Source of the DNA: Abelmoschus esculentus
Taxonomy: Eukaryota; Streptophyta; Magnoliopsida; Malvales; Malvaceae
Direction of reading: 5' to 3'
Assembly (NCBI GenBank): GCA_035048815.1
Contig: JAUCBN010000025.1
Location: forward strand, 10,564,501 to 10,628,500
DNA: 64,000 bases
Part shown: positions 9,589-20,543 of the stretch, one piece after another
How the letters are laid out: each line of letters begins with the position of its first letter
Numbering within the stretch: the first letter of the stretch is position 1
The notes under the pieces: model-generated
Told to the model about the DNA's origin: nothing
Databases searched by the model: none
Seen by the model: only the letters and a program-made list of their open reading frames with translations
Program-made: the position numbers and the translations under genes

Positions 9589-10907
9589 AATCACTTTTTA
9601 CACCTTTTATGGGCATTAATCACTGAATTTACATCCACTCGGACCAATGCATGTACTTAATGTAATATATTTAGAAGTTATGATTATAAAGATCAAATTT
9701 GCAAAAAAGGCAAGTTTTATTGCATTTTTACATCTGTGCAGGAGAAACTAGTGCCGCGGTAGCAACATGGCCTAGGCAGGACCTGATGCCGAGGCAGCAA
9801 CAGAAAGACAGGAAGCGATACTGTAGGCGATCGGAAGAGAAAAATCCAAGGGACGTTTCTGGACATGCAGCACATGGATCGGAGCTGGTTAACACGAGGA
9901 AAAGCCCAAGACAAGGCCACGCGGGAAAGCTTCTTAGTTAGAATAAACTTGGAAATATTTTATTTATGTACATGACTTGTTCCCTACTCCAAGTTGTATT
10001 CTACTTAGGAAAGGCTTGCCCTAGGCCAAGCCTATATAAGACCTAGCCGTCTAAGGGAATAGGAGAGCCGATTCATAGAGAGTTCACCCTAAGATTTATT
10101 GTTTTCTTTCCCTCAAATTATGTTCTAAGTTTTCTTAGGGTATAGGTGAAGGTTGTTAAGTATTTGTGAGAGGAGATTGTACTTTGTTCTTTGTTTCAAT
10201 GCAATAAAACTATCAAGGTTTGCTTATCCTTTGCCATTCCTTGTTCTTGCATTCAAGCTCAGGAGAGAAGTTTTTGAGTAATCCATTTATCTAGACTCGG
10301 GAGAGTTAGATTCACGAAAGGGATAAGTACGGTGTTTCAATCGCGAAATACTAACTCGGCCTAGGGATAGGTTAAGAGTTTCAGCGGTTAAAAGAAGTGT
10401 GATATTAGTTGGTGGGTATAATTGATTCACGCCAGGAGGTATCATAAAGGAATAGTCATCAACAGTACTTTGACTTAGGGATAAGCGGAGTCATCCAAGG
10501 ACACTTTGCCGAACTTTGGTAAAGTCCACCCACGAGCAAGGGATTGCCGCGGCGGACAAGTATTGTCGCTGCCAAGGCAGTAATCTGCAGTACTGCCGAT
10601 GCAGTGATACACAATTGTATTGGACAGAGACAAGTCAATCAAATACACAATACAACGCAACTTGATCCTGACCTCTCTCTATCAATCAAATCTCACTCTT
10701 TTACTTAGTTGTTTTATTTCAATTTATTTAGTTTCATCCAAACCTATATTACCTGTGTTTTTATTTTATTCCTTTTTACAAAATAAGAAGACGAAGGAAG
10801 CATATTAAGTATATCAATCCCTGTGGAGACGATACTCGATTATACTAATCACTTTATTACTTGCGATGTGTCCACTTGCACCAATTGCGCACTTTTGACA
10901 CGCAACA
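9589..10907 (+). repeat. 5' LTR of A3 (type I, first ~19 bp missing)
   Basis: 1319 bp ending in GCAACA, against 1338 bp for the 3' LTR. The start is truncated (AATCACTTTTTACACC where TGATAAG... is expected). TATA box at 10033-10040, AATAAA near 10203. Perfect palindromes at 9787-9796 and 10570-10579. Confidence 0.92.
10033..10040 (+). promoter_or_regulatory. LTR promoter TATA box (A3)
   Basis: TATATAAG preceded by CCTAGGCCAAGCC. The same box occurs in every complete LTR of the family (for example 4861, 21011, and on the minus strand 37609 and 62891). It marks the U3/R boundary region for genomic RNA. Confidence 0.7.
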
Positions 10908-10913
10908 AGGTTT

Positions 10914-10931
10914 TGGCACCGTTGCCGGGGA
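10914..10931 (+). other. Primer binding site of A3 (tRNA-Asp)
   Basis: TGGCACCGTTGCCGGGGA, one base different from the complement of the plant tRNA-Asp 3' end, 6 bp after the LTR end at 10907. Confidence 0.9.
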
Positions 10932-11007
10932 TTGACAACTAAATTTTGTTTTCTTTATTTTCTTGTTTCTTTTTTTATTTCTATTTTACATTGGTTTTTC
11001 TTGGTGT

Positions 11008-12630
11008 ATGACCAGGCCAACCCAACCAACCCTTTGTACGAGTTAGATCCAGAAATCGAACGTACACGACAGAGGTTGAGGAGACAAATCCAAGAAGGTA
11101 TGGCAGATCACCCGGCAAGACAAAACTTACCTGACGGCAATGGAGGTCTTCCGCCGCCACAAGGGCCGTGGCAGCTCACTGTCAGAGATTTCCTGGAAGA
11201 AGATTTAAACAGATTAAACCCAGGAGTCATTACATCGGAAATAGAGGCAGCCCACTTTGAGCTAAAACCTGTCATGTTCAATATGCTCAACACTATTGGA
11301 CAGTTTGGTGGGTCTGTAACTAAAGATGCAAGGTAGCATCTCAATTCATTCATGGGGATATGCAATTCCTTCAAAATCCAAGGAGTCCATGAAGATGTCT
11401 TTAGATTGAAATTATTTCCCTATTCACTGAGGGATAGGGCAAAAACCTGGTTAAATAGCATTCCAGCAGGATCAATAGGATCTTAGAGTGAATTATGTCG
11501 AGATTTCATTACACGTTTCAATCCTACAAATTTATATGATCGAATTCGTAATGAAATCACTTCTTTTCGACAGGCAGATGACGAATCGATGTACGAGGCA
11601 TGGGAGCGCTACAGAGAGTTACTGCACAAGTGTCCTTTGCATGGATTTCCCCTATGGACACAAGTCACCATGTTCTATAATGCCACAAATGCCCCAACAA
11701 GGATGATGTTAGATGCCTCGGCTAACGAAACACTCCTTGACAAAGCACCTGAGGAAGCTATTGAGATACTAAACAAACTCGCAAAGAACGATTTTCAATT
11801 CCCTACACCTAAGCGAGGAGGAGTAAGACGCCAAGCCACAGTGAATGAGCTAGACACATCAAATTCAGTGGCAGCACAATTGGCCTCTCTTACCATGATG
11901 GTGCAAAATTTGCAACTACAACAAAATACCCGTGAGGTTAAGGTGATTGATTCTTTTTGTGATTTATGTGGAAGTAACCACAATTCTTCTGACTGTATGA
12001 ATCAAGAAACCGACATGTATGTCGGAAACTATAATCGAACCAATATGATGTCAAACACATACAACTCCTCATGGAAGAGGCATCCAAACCTGTCATGGAG
12101 CAATCCTAACAATGCCTTAAACCCAACCACCCAACCCCTAGGATTCCAACAACCAATGCAACATCTGCCGCCATCGCAGGTCCAGCAGCAAACTGTAAGT
12201 TCCTTGGAAAATTCTCTAAAAGCATTCATGATGAAAACTGAGTCATACATGGCAGAGAATAACAACTTCATCAAAAGAACAGATGCGTTTATAAATAGGA
12301 CTGAGATGAGGTTGCAGAACCAAGAGGCAGCAATTAAGGCATTGGAAACTTAGTGTAAAACAATCACTACTAGGAGTGGTCTACAGCTGAAGGAAAAGAC
12401 AGAAATTCCAGCAGGCCAAGTTCCATCGTCAAACCCAGCAAAAGAGGATGCTGAACAAACTGACCTTGATAACACTGCCCCAGCAGAGAACTCAGCAGCT
12501 CCTAAACAGTCTGCCGAGACAGCAACAACCCCAGTGGTGCCAAGTATTAAGTTCCAAACTAAAGAAACCCTAGATGAGATGAGACCACCACCACCCTTCC
12601 CACAAAGGTTGAAAAAGAAAAACAGGACCA
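11008..12630 (+). pseudogene. gag: gag of A3
   Basis: Family start ATG at 11008 followed by a one-base loss near 11017 that shifts the frame. The rest of gag reads in the frame of 11034 onward (NPTNPLYELDPEIERTRQ). Stops: TAG 11334-11336, TAG 11484-11486, TAG 12351-12353. The capsid-like core and the knuckle CDLCGSNHNSSDC are recognisable. At 12353 about 100 bp present in other copies (between the helical region and the QCKAITTRSG segment) are missing. Another base is lost in the lysine-rich stretch near 12617. Product would be the particle structural protein. Confidence 0.88.
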
Positions 12631-13640
12631 TCAATTCATGAAATTTCTTGATATTTTAAAGCAAGTCCACATCAACTTACCTTTCGTAGAGGCAATTGAA
12701 CAAATGCCTAATTATGCTAAATTCTTAAAGGACATTGTGTCTAAAAGAAAAAAGACTAGGTGAGTTCGAAACAGTGGCTGCTACCGAGGGATGCATGGCA
12801 ATGCTACACAATCGCATGCCACCAAAATTGAAGGATCCTGGATGCTTTATCATACCTTGTGCGATAGGTAACAACTATGCAGGTAAGGCCCTATGCGACC
12901 TTGAAGCAAGCATCAATCTAATGCCCAAATCTATTTTTCAAAAGCTTTGAATAGGGAGGGCAAAACCTACAACAGTTGTGCTCCAACTTGCGGATCGATC
13001 ATATGTACAACTTGAAGGCAAAATCGAGGACATACTGGTAAGAGTTGATAAATTTATTTTTCCCGCTGATTTTCTTGTCCTTGATTGTAAAGCAGATGAT
13101 AATGCATCGATCATCTTGGGGAGACCTTTCCTTGCCACTGGACGAACACTAATTGATGTGGAAAAAGGAGAGTGGACAATAAGAATCAATGATCAATAAG
13201 TCAAATTAAATGTGTTCCAAATTATGAAAAGACATGATGAGCCGGAAGAAGAATGTCAGATGTTGTATAATACAGATGAAGTTAGTGTAATACCTTGTCT
13301 CAGCAACCACTGCCTCGGTAGTAATCTTAACGACACATCACAGGTATGCCTCGACAGTGATACGGAAGACTGTTACAGTAGAACTTTGGACAGTGTTGAA
13401 CCAACAGAGAATGAGGAAGCTAACTGGACAGCACACCTTCCAGGTAAGTACTTCAAACATCTAGATTACGCAGGCAAGAATGAAAAATCTGTAAGTAAAG
13501 AACCACTGGCTACGGAATTAAAACCCTTACCTGAAAAACTAAAATATGCTTATTTAGGAGACAACCACACAATGCCTGTAATTATTTCTTCTATGTTGCT
13601 ACCAGAACAGGAACAAACACTGATAGAGATGTTACGGTAG
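12631..13640 (+). pseudogene. pol: Protease and protease-RT spacer of A3
   Basis: Aspartic protease similar to A1 and A7 but decayed. The active-site triplet region reads DLEAS (12899-12913) where relatives have DLGAS, so the catalytic glycine is replaced. Stops at 12948-12950, 13197-13199 and 13638-13640, plus a frameshift in the lysine run near 12750. The segment 13212-13640 is the poorly conserved spacer leading into RT (HLPGKYFKHLDYAGKNE). This spacer is absent from the pol-less copies. Confidence 0.82.
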
Positions 13641-15360
13641 CACAAAAAGGCAATTGGGTGGTCAATTGATGATTTGAAGGGAATAAGCCCAGCAGTATGT
13701 ATGCATAAAATCTTTTTAGAGGAAGACCATAAACCCACTGTTGAGGCTCAAAGGAGACTTAACCACGCTATGAAGGAGGTAGTACGTAAGGAAATAATCA
13801 AGTGGCTTGATACAAGAATTATCTATCCTATCTTTGACAGTGCATGGGTAAGCCCGGTACAATGTGTACCTAAGAAAGGTGGTATGACTGTCATAACCAA
13901 CGAGAACAACGAACTAATCCCAACCAGGACTGTGACCAGTTGGAGGGTTTGTATGGATTATCGCAAGTTGAATAAGGCAACAAAGAAGGATCACTTCCCT
14001 TTACCATTTATTGATGAAATGCTTGATAGACTTACTGGTAAACCTTATTATTGTTTTCTTGATGGTTATTCAGGATACAATCAAATTGACATCGATTTAG
14101 AAGACCAGGCAAAAAAAACCTTCACCTGCCCATATGGAACATATGCATTTAGAAGGATGTCGTTCGGCATGTGCAATGCCCGGCAACCTTTCAGAGATGC
14201 ATGATGGCGATTTTCTCTGACATGATAGAGGACTTCCTAGAGATATTCATGGATGATTTTTCAGTCTTTGGAGATAGCTTTGATCACTGCCTCGGCAATC
14301 TAGAAAAAGTGCTACAAAGATGTGAGGAATCCAATCTAGTCCTAAACTGGGAAAAATGTCACTTTATGGTAAATGAAGGCATAGTATTGGGCCATAAAAT
14401 ATCATCACAAAGAATCGAAGTTGATAAAGCCAAGATTGATGTGATCAAGAATTTAGCTCCACCAATTTCTGTGAAAGGAGTTCGAAGCTTCTTGGGCCAT
14501 GCAGGTTTTTATAGAAGGTTTATTTCAAATTTTTACAAAATTTCTAAACCTCTTTGTAACATGCTTGAACAGGATAGAAAATTCGAATTCAATGAGGAAT
14601 GCACTGAAGCATTCGAAGCTCTCAAGGAGAAGCTAATCCCTGCACCGATGGTGATCCCACCAGATTGGTCCTTGCCATTTGAATTGATGTGTGATGCCAG
14701 TGATCATGCTGTCGGGGTAGCACTTGGGTAGAGAAAGAACAACCTGTTCCATGTGATCTACTATGCTAGTAAAACGCTTAATGATGCCCAAATCAATTAG
14801 ACCACAATAGAGAAAGAATTACTAGCATTAGTATTTGCTTTTGACAACTTCTGATCATATCTTATCGGAACAAAGGTTACTGTCCACACTGACCATTCGG
14901 CAATTAAGTACCTATTCTCAAAGAAGGATGCCAAGCCTAGACTGATTAGATGGATCCTTCTTTTACAAGAATTTGATGTGGAAATCAAAGATAGAAGAGG
15001 TACAAAAAATCAGGTAGCCAATCACCTCTCCAGATTGGAAAACAAAGAAAATAACAACTCACCTGAAAAGATACAAGATGCATTCCCAGATGAACAAATG
15101 TTGCATATTGCGACAACTGCAAGGGACACTGCCGAGACAGAGACCACGGCAGCATACAACTGTGCCGCCGAGGCATTATCTGAATACATCTTCGCAACAT
15201 TAACAGAAGACCTTGCTGCAGTAACAACCACTCCCTGGTATGCTGATCTTGTTAATTATTTAGCTAGTGGTATTATCCCTTATAACCTTAACTATAACGA
15301 AAAGAAGAGGTTTCAGCATATTGCAAAGCATTATTTCTGGGACGACCCTCTTCTGTTTAA
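13641..15360 (+). pseudogene. pol: Reverse transcriptase and RNase H of A3
   Basis: RT motifs in order: VRKEIIKWLD, VCMDYRKLNKATKKDHFPLPF, YCFLDGYSGYNQID, the catalytic FMDD at 14246-14257, GHAGFYRRFI. RNase H follows (LMCDASDHAVGVALG, VHTDHSAIKYLF, NQVANHLSRLE). These enzymes would copy element RNA into cDNA. A frameshift near 14180 (CNA / ATFQRCMM) and stops including TAG 14729-14731 disable it. An intact TGCCTCGGCA palindrome (14288-14297) lies inside the RT coding sequence just after the catalytic motif. Confidence 0.9.
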
Positions 15361-16542
15361 ACATTATGCAGATCAGGTTATAAGAAGATGTGTCCCAGAA
15401 GAAGAATAGAAAGCAGTACTCCAGCAATGTCATGATTCACCTTGCGGCGGGCATTTTGGAAGAAATAAAACAGCAGCAAAAGTGCTCTAATTAGACCTCT
15501 ATTGGCCCACACTCTACAAAGATGCCCACGACTATTACAAAAACTATGACCGATGCCAACGCACGGACAATATCTCGAGACGGCATGAGATGCCATTACA
15601 ACCCATATTGGAAGTGGAACTGTTTGATGTTTGGGGCATAGATTTCATGGGACCATTCCCAACATCCCAAGGCAATCTCTACATCTTAGTAGCAGTGGAT
15701 TAGTATCAAAGTGGGTCGAAGCAATTGCAACACCTCACAATGATTCCAAGACAGTTCAAAAATTTCTCAAGAAAAATATTTTTAAAAGATTTGGAATCCC
15801 TAGAGCAATAATAAGTGATGAAGGTAAACACTTTGATAATAGACTCATTGCCGCGACACTAAAGAAACTTGGCATCACCCACAGACTTGCTACAGCCTAC
15901 CACCCACAGACAAATGGGCAAGCTGAAATATCAAACAAGGAATTAAAACAGATCCTTGAAAAGGTGTTAAATCCATCTTGAAAGGATTGATCTTATCGTC
16001 TAGACGATGCTTTATGGGCTTATAGGACAACCTTCAAAACCCCATTGGGAACATCTCCATATAGGCTTGTATTTGGGAAAGCTTGCCACTTACCTGTAGA
16101 AATTGAGCATAAAGCCTACTGGGCAGTAAAGAATTTAAACATGGATTGGGAAAAAGCTGGCCAGAAAAGACTGCTAGACCTTAATGAGATAGAAGAATTC
16201 CGAACAACAGCCTATGAGAATTCCAAGATCTATAAAGAGAAAACTAAAAGATGGCATGACCTTAAGTTACTGCCTAGGCAGTTCCTGCCGGGGCAGCACG
16301 TTCTCCTTTTCAACTCCAAGCTCAAACTGTTTCCAGGAAAACTCAAATCCAGATGGTCAGGCCCATTTGAAGTTGTTCGAGTTTTCCCACATGGAGCAGT
16401 AACGATCAAATCACTAAAGGATGGGCATGAATTCAAAGTGAATGGCCAACGTTTGAAGCACTATTTTGGGCCACATGACATAAAGACTATGGAGACCATC
16501 ACCTTAGGAGATGCATTTGCACGCACTCCTATAAAGACTTAA
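15361..16542 (+). pseudogene. pol: Integrase of A3
   Basis: N-terminal zinc-binding region (around 15410-15570), then catalytic core segments GIDFMGPFP, SDEGKHFDNR and NGQAEISNKELK carrying the D, D and E positions, and a C-terminal DNA-binding region (LFPGKLKSRWSGPFEV) ending at TAA 16540-16542. It would insert the cDNA into the genome. Stops at 15407-15409 and several between 15410 and 15710, and a lesion near 15981, break it. Two adjacent palindromes, TGCCTAGGCA (16271-16280) and TGCCGGGGCA (16286-16295), lie within the C-terminal coding part. Confidence 0.9.
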
Positions 16543-16662
16543 TGTTTCGATCTTCCATTTTATTTTATTGCAATTTTTAGGAATAGTTTTAATTTCGCTT
16601 TTATTTTAGGCTATTTAATACTTTCTTGTTGATTATATTTTGTTTTTGCCAATAAGCATAGA

Positions 16663-16817
16663 AACGAAGTGAACGCTCCATTGCAAAAGACAACCCAACC
16701 AGCGTCCAACCGCCCCGGCAAGCAAAAACTCAGTCATCACCCTCCCCAAAGACGAAGCAATCAGCAGCACGACCCCGAAGAAAAATTGTTACAAGCAACT
16801 CTTCGGAGTCCCTGTAA
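16663..16817 (+). pseudogene. ORF3 C-terminal remnant of A3
   Basis: About 50 codons matching the very end of ORF3 (NRPGKQK..., basic run, then SNSSES-like end) up to TAA 16815-16817. The roughly 1.35 kb upstream part of ORF3 and its leader are deleted, so A3 has pol but effectively no ORF3. This is the reverse of A1, A6 and A7. Confidence 0.75.
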
Positions 16818-17730
16818 TTTTTATTCAATATTATTTGCTGTTTGTTTCTTTATATGCTGCATCTTTCCTATCATATTTTTATTGCCCACTATTCTCTACT
16901 AATATAAAGCATTGAGAACACTGCTTGGTTCGAGTTTGGGGGTGTAGAGCCACTGCCGAGGCATTTTACTACCGAGGCCTTGCCAAGAAAAGGGAGTATT
17001 TAAGTGAAATTTTTTTAAAATTTTTATGCTCCTCACCTTATTTGAATAAATTGCTCATACTTTTGCACTGCCCATCATCAGTATTACCTTAGTTTATTCT
17101 TTAAGGCTATAGAAATCTTTCTCCTTACCATGATTAGGTCCTGTTAAGAAGGTTTAACCTTAGGATACTTAAGGATGGAAACTTAGAAGCTTACTATAAG
17201 ATAAATTTTAAACACTTTTGGGACTTGTTGGATTATAGGAATTCTTTTAATGAACTTAGGTGATAAAGACTTAGATTTTTGGGCAAGTGACTAGAGGTGC
17301 CTATCACCGGCTCTAGGAATTACTCTTCTTCATGCTAGAGGTACCCAAAATTGGCTCTAGTATGCTACAAGGAAGATCAAAAACAAAGAATTAGTGAAGA
17401 GAAAAACACAATCCTTGAAGTGCCCGAAATTGGCTCAAGAATTGGTGGTTTAGAAAAGAAGAGAACACTTAACGAAATTCTACTTGTCTTGAACTTAGAG
17501 TTTATCTAAGAAAGCCTTTAATCAAACTTGTCCACAAAAACGCACACACTTACCAAATCTTATAGTTTGTTTCTAGGTAAACCCTTGGGTAGCCGAAAGG
17601 TTAAGTCTAAAGAATAGGCATAGTTATGGTGGGGAGAATAGATGGAAACATAAGACCAAGAGAGAATAGAGTTTGGCAAATTGATGGTTTGCATTGCTTG
17701 AGGACAAGCAATAGTTCGAGTTTGGGGGTG
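16818..17730 (+). other. 3'UTR of A3
   Basis: Same organisation as in A1: hairpin (16908-16925) plus upstream PPT-like GAGTTTGGGGGTG (16932-16944), TGCCGAGGCA (16954-16963), three stem-loops (17291-17316, 17331-17364, 17412-17440), then the LTR-proximal PPT ending at 17730. No gene. Confidence 0.75.
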
Positions 17731-19068
17731 TGATAAGTGCTCAACTCACTATCACTTTTTACACATTTTATGGGCATTAATCACTGAATTTACACCCACT
17801 CGGACCAATGCATGTACTTAATGTAATATATTTAGAAGTTATGATTATAAAGATGATATTTGCAAAAAAGGCAAGTTTTACTGCATTTTTACATCTGTGT
17901 AGGAGAAACTAGTGCCGCGGCAGCAACATGGCCGAGGCAGGACCTGATGCCGAGGCAGCAGTAGAAAGACAGGAAGCGATACTGTAGGCGATCGGAAGAG
18001 AAAAATCCAAGGGACTTTTCTGGACATGCAGTACATGGATCGAAGCTAGTTAGCACGAGGAAAAGCCCAAGACAAGGCCACACAGGAAAGCTTCTTAGTT
18101 AGAATAAACTTGGAAATATTTTATTTATGTACATGACTTGTTCCCTACTCCAAGTTGTATTCTACTTAGGAAAGGCTTGCCCTAGGCCAAGCCTATATAA
18201 GACCTAGCCGTCTAAGGGAATAGGAGAGCCAATTCATAGAGAGCTCACCCTAAGATTTATTGTTTTCTTTCTCCCAAATTATGTTCTAAGTTTTCTTAGG
18301 GTATAGGTGAAGGTTGTTAAGTATTTGTGAGAGGAGATTGTACTTTGTTCTTTGTTTCAATGCAATAAAACTATCAAGGTTTGCTTATCCTTTGCCATTC
18401 CTTGTTCTTGCATTCAAGCTCGGGAGAGAAGTTTGTGAGTAATCCATTTATCTAGACTCGGGAGAGTTAGATTCACGAAAGGGATAAGTACGGTGTTTCA
18501 ATCGCGAAATACTAACTCGGCCTAGGGATAGGTTAAGAGTTTCAGCGGTTAAAAGAAGTGTGATATTAGTTGGTGGGTATAATTGATTCACGCCAGGAGG
18601 TATCATCAAGGACTAGTCATCAACAGTACTTCGACTTAGGGATAAGCGGAGTCATCTAAGGACACTTTACCAAACTTTGGTAAAGTCCACCCACGAGCAA
18701 GGGATTGTCGCGGCGGACAAGTATTGTCGCTGCCAAGGCAGTAATCTGCAGTACTGCCGAGGCAGTGATATACAATTGCATTGGACAGAGACAAGTCAAT
18801 CAAATCCACAATACAACGCAACTGGATCCTGACCTCTCTCTATTAATCAAATCTTACTCTTTTACTTAGTTGTTTTATTTCAATTTATTTAGTTTCATCC
18901 AAACACAAATTGCCTGTGTTTTTATTTTATTCCTTTTTATAGAACTAGAAGACGAAGGAAGCATATTAGGTATACCAATCCCTGTGGTGACGATACTCGA
19001 TTATACTAATCACTTTATTACTTGCGATGTGTCCACTTGCACCAATTGCGCACTTTTTACACGCAACA
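17731..19068 (+). repeat. 3' LTR of A3 (type I)
   Basis: 1338 bp, TGATAAGTGCTCAACTCAC to GCAACA. Perfect palindromes at 17913-17922, 17948-17957, 18731-18740 and 18755-18764. It closely matches the 5' LTR, including shared small variants such as GTGATATTAGTTGGTGGG. Confidence 0.93.
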
Positions 19069-19073
19069 TCAGC

Positions 19074-19384
19074 CAGAAAAATATCGTACTTATTCCTTTC
19101 GTGAATCTAACTCTCCGATACTAGATAAATAAATCTCTCACAAACATCTCTCCCGAGCTTGAATGCAAGAACAATGAATGGCAAAGAATAAGCAAAACTT
19201 AATATTTTATTGCATGAAACAAGAAAACAAAGTTCAATATCCTCTCATAAATACTCGATAACTTTCACCTAAACCCTAAGAGAATGCAGAACATAATGAA
19301 AAAAAAAGAAAACACTAAATTCTATTGTGAATTATCCTTTCTTTCCCTTGGACGACACATCCTTTATATAGGCCAAAACTAGGG
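19074..19384 (-). repeat. 5' LTR of A2, distal part (truncated)
   Basis: Continues the A2 LTR after the A3 insertion (GTACTTATTCCTTTCGTG onward). It stops in the region of the LTR TATA box, where the sequence joins A4-type DNA. The words CAACATCAGCC occur on both sides of this piece (19064-19074 and 19385-19395). Confidence 0.75.
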
Positions 19385-19395
19385 CAACATCAGCC

Positions 19396-19672
19396 TTGGA
19401 GAAGAAGTTTAGTGAGTTTTGGACGTTTCCTTCCTTGAAAAGGTAATTTCTTAATTTGGTACTTTCCAACTTTACACCATCTTCTTGAACTCCAATTGCT
19501 CTACAAATTGTCTAGAAAAATCCAGCTTTTTGTTCTCTTCAAATCGATCACCACTTTGACTTTTGGTCTCAGGAAATTCTCCGCCTCGGCAGGATGCATC
19601 TGCTGCCCCGGCGGAGGTCTGGCTTTGAGTCTGCTTAGCTTCCATCAGTAGAAGCTCCTATTTGTGGCTGGT
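19396..19672 (-). other. Region downstream of pol in A4
   Basis: Sequence after the integrase end. It is not alignable by eye to the 3'UTR of the other copies but contains palindrome-like words (GCCTCGGCAG, TGCCCCGGCG) typical of the family. No supported gene. Confidence 0.4.
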
Positions 19673-20543
19673 TCGATCAGAATAGTGCTTCAAGCGTTGG
19701 CCATTCACTTTGAACTCATGTCCATCCCTTTTTGATTTGATCACTACTGCACCATGTGGGAGGGCCTGAACAACTTCGAGTGGGCCTTACCATCTGGACT
19801 TGAGTTTGCCTGGAAATAGTTTGAGCCTGAAATTAAAAAGGAGGACTTTCTGCCCTGACAGGAACTGCCTCGGCAGTAGCTTATGGTCATGCCATCTTTT
19901 AGTCTTTTCATTGTAGATCTTAGCATTTTCATAGGCTGCTGCTCTGATTTCCTCTATCTCATTGAGGTCTAGCAGTCTTTTCTGGCCAGCTCTCTCCCAT
20001 TCCATGTTCAAATTCTTCACTGGCCAATAAGCTTTGTGCTCAATTTCCACGACCAAATGGCATGCTTTTCCGAATACAAGCCTGTATGGAGATGTTTCTA
20101 ATAAGGTCTTGTATGTTGTCCTATATGCCCACAAGACATCATCGAGACGATGAGACCAATCCTTTCGAGATGGATTGACCACCTTTTCAAGGTTTTGCTT
20201 TAATTCCCTGTTTGATCTCTCAGCCTGCCCATTTGTCTATGGGTGGTAGGCCGTAGCAATTCTGTGCGTGACGCCTAATTTCCTCAGGGTCGCGGAGCCT
20301 ATTGTCGAAGTGTTTGCCTTCATCACTTATTATTTCTCTAGGCAGTCCGAATCTAGTGAAGATATTTTTCTTGAGAAATTTCTTAACAGTCTTGGCATCA
20401 TTATGTGGTGTGGCAATTGCTTCGACCCATTTTGATACGTAGTCCACTGCTACTAGGATGTAGAGATTCCCTTGAGATGATGGGAATGGTCCCATAAAGT
20501 CTATGCCCCAAACATCAAATAGTTCTAATTCCAATATGGTCTG
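19673..20543 (-). pseudogene. pol: Integrase core and C-terminus of A4
   Basis: Minus-strand reading gives VWGIDFMGPFPSSQGN, DYVSKWVEAIATPHND and ISDEGKHFDNR, then a frameshift near 20290, then a C-terminal region (TYKTLLETSPYRLVFGKACH, LLPRQFLSGQKVLLFN, LFPGKLKSRW). The end of pol diverges from A3 after KHY. A perfect TGCCTCGGCA palindrome (19866-19875) lies at the position homologous to TGCCTAGGCA in A3: the arms are the same and the centre differs. The upstream half of integrase is across S2. Confidence 0.88.

Larger units (their letters stand above)
9589..19068 (+). mobile_element. A3: full-span Athila-type element, gag-pol type, ORF3 mostly lost
   Basis: Two LTRs (9589-10907 and 17731-19068), tRNA-Asp PBS, gag, protease, RT, RNase H, integrase, an ORF3 tail, 3'UTR and PPT in the expected order. 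It is inserted in the A2 LTR: the right flank tcagc (19069-19073) and left flank ccagc (9584-9588) look like a target duplication with one change, although the first roughly 19 bp of the 5' LTR are gone. Stops and frameshifts throughout make it non-coding. It is the only copy here with the complete domain order through integrase in one uninterrupted span. Confidence 0.9.
6210..19384 (-). mobile_element. A2: Athila-type remnant (gag, PBS, 5' LTR), split by S1 and A3
   Basis: Minus-strand element. The parts present are gag (8258-8921 and 6210-6942), tRNA-Asp PBS (8998-9015) and 5' LTR (9022-9588, resuming at 19074-19384). Everything downstream of gag is missing. S1 sits in gag and A3 in the LTR. 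The far end of its LTR stops about 400 bp short of the expected terminus, at the junction with A4. Confidence 0.8.
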
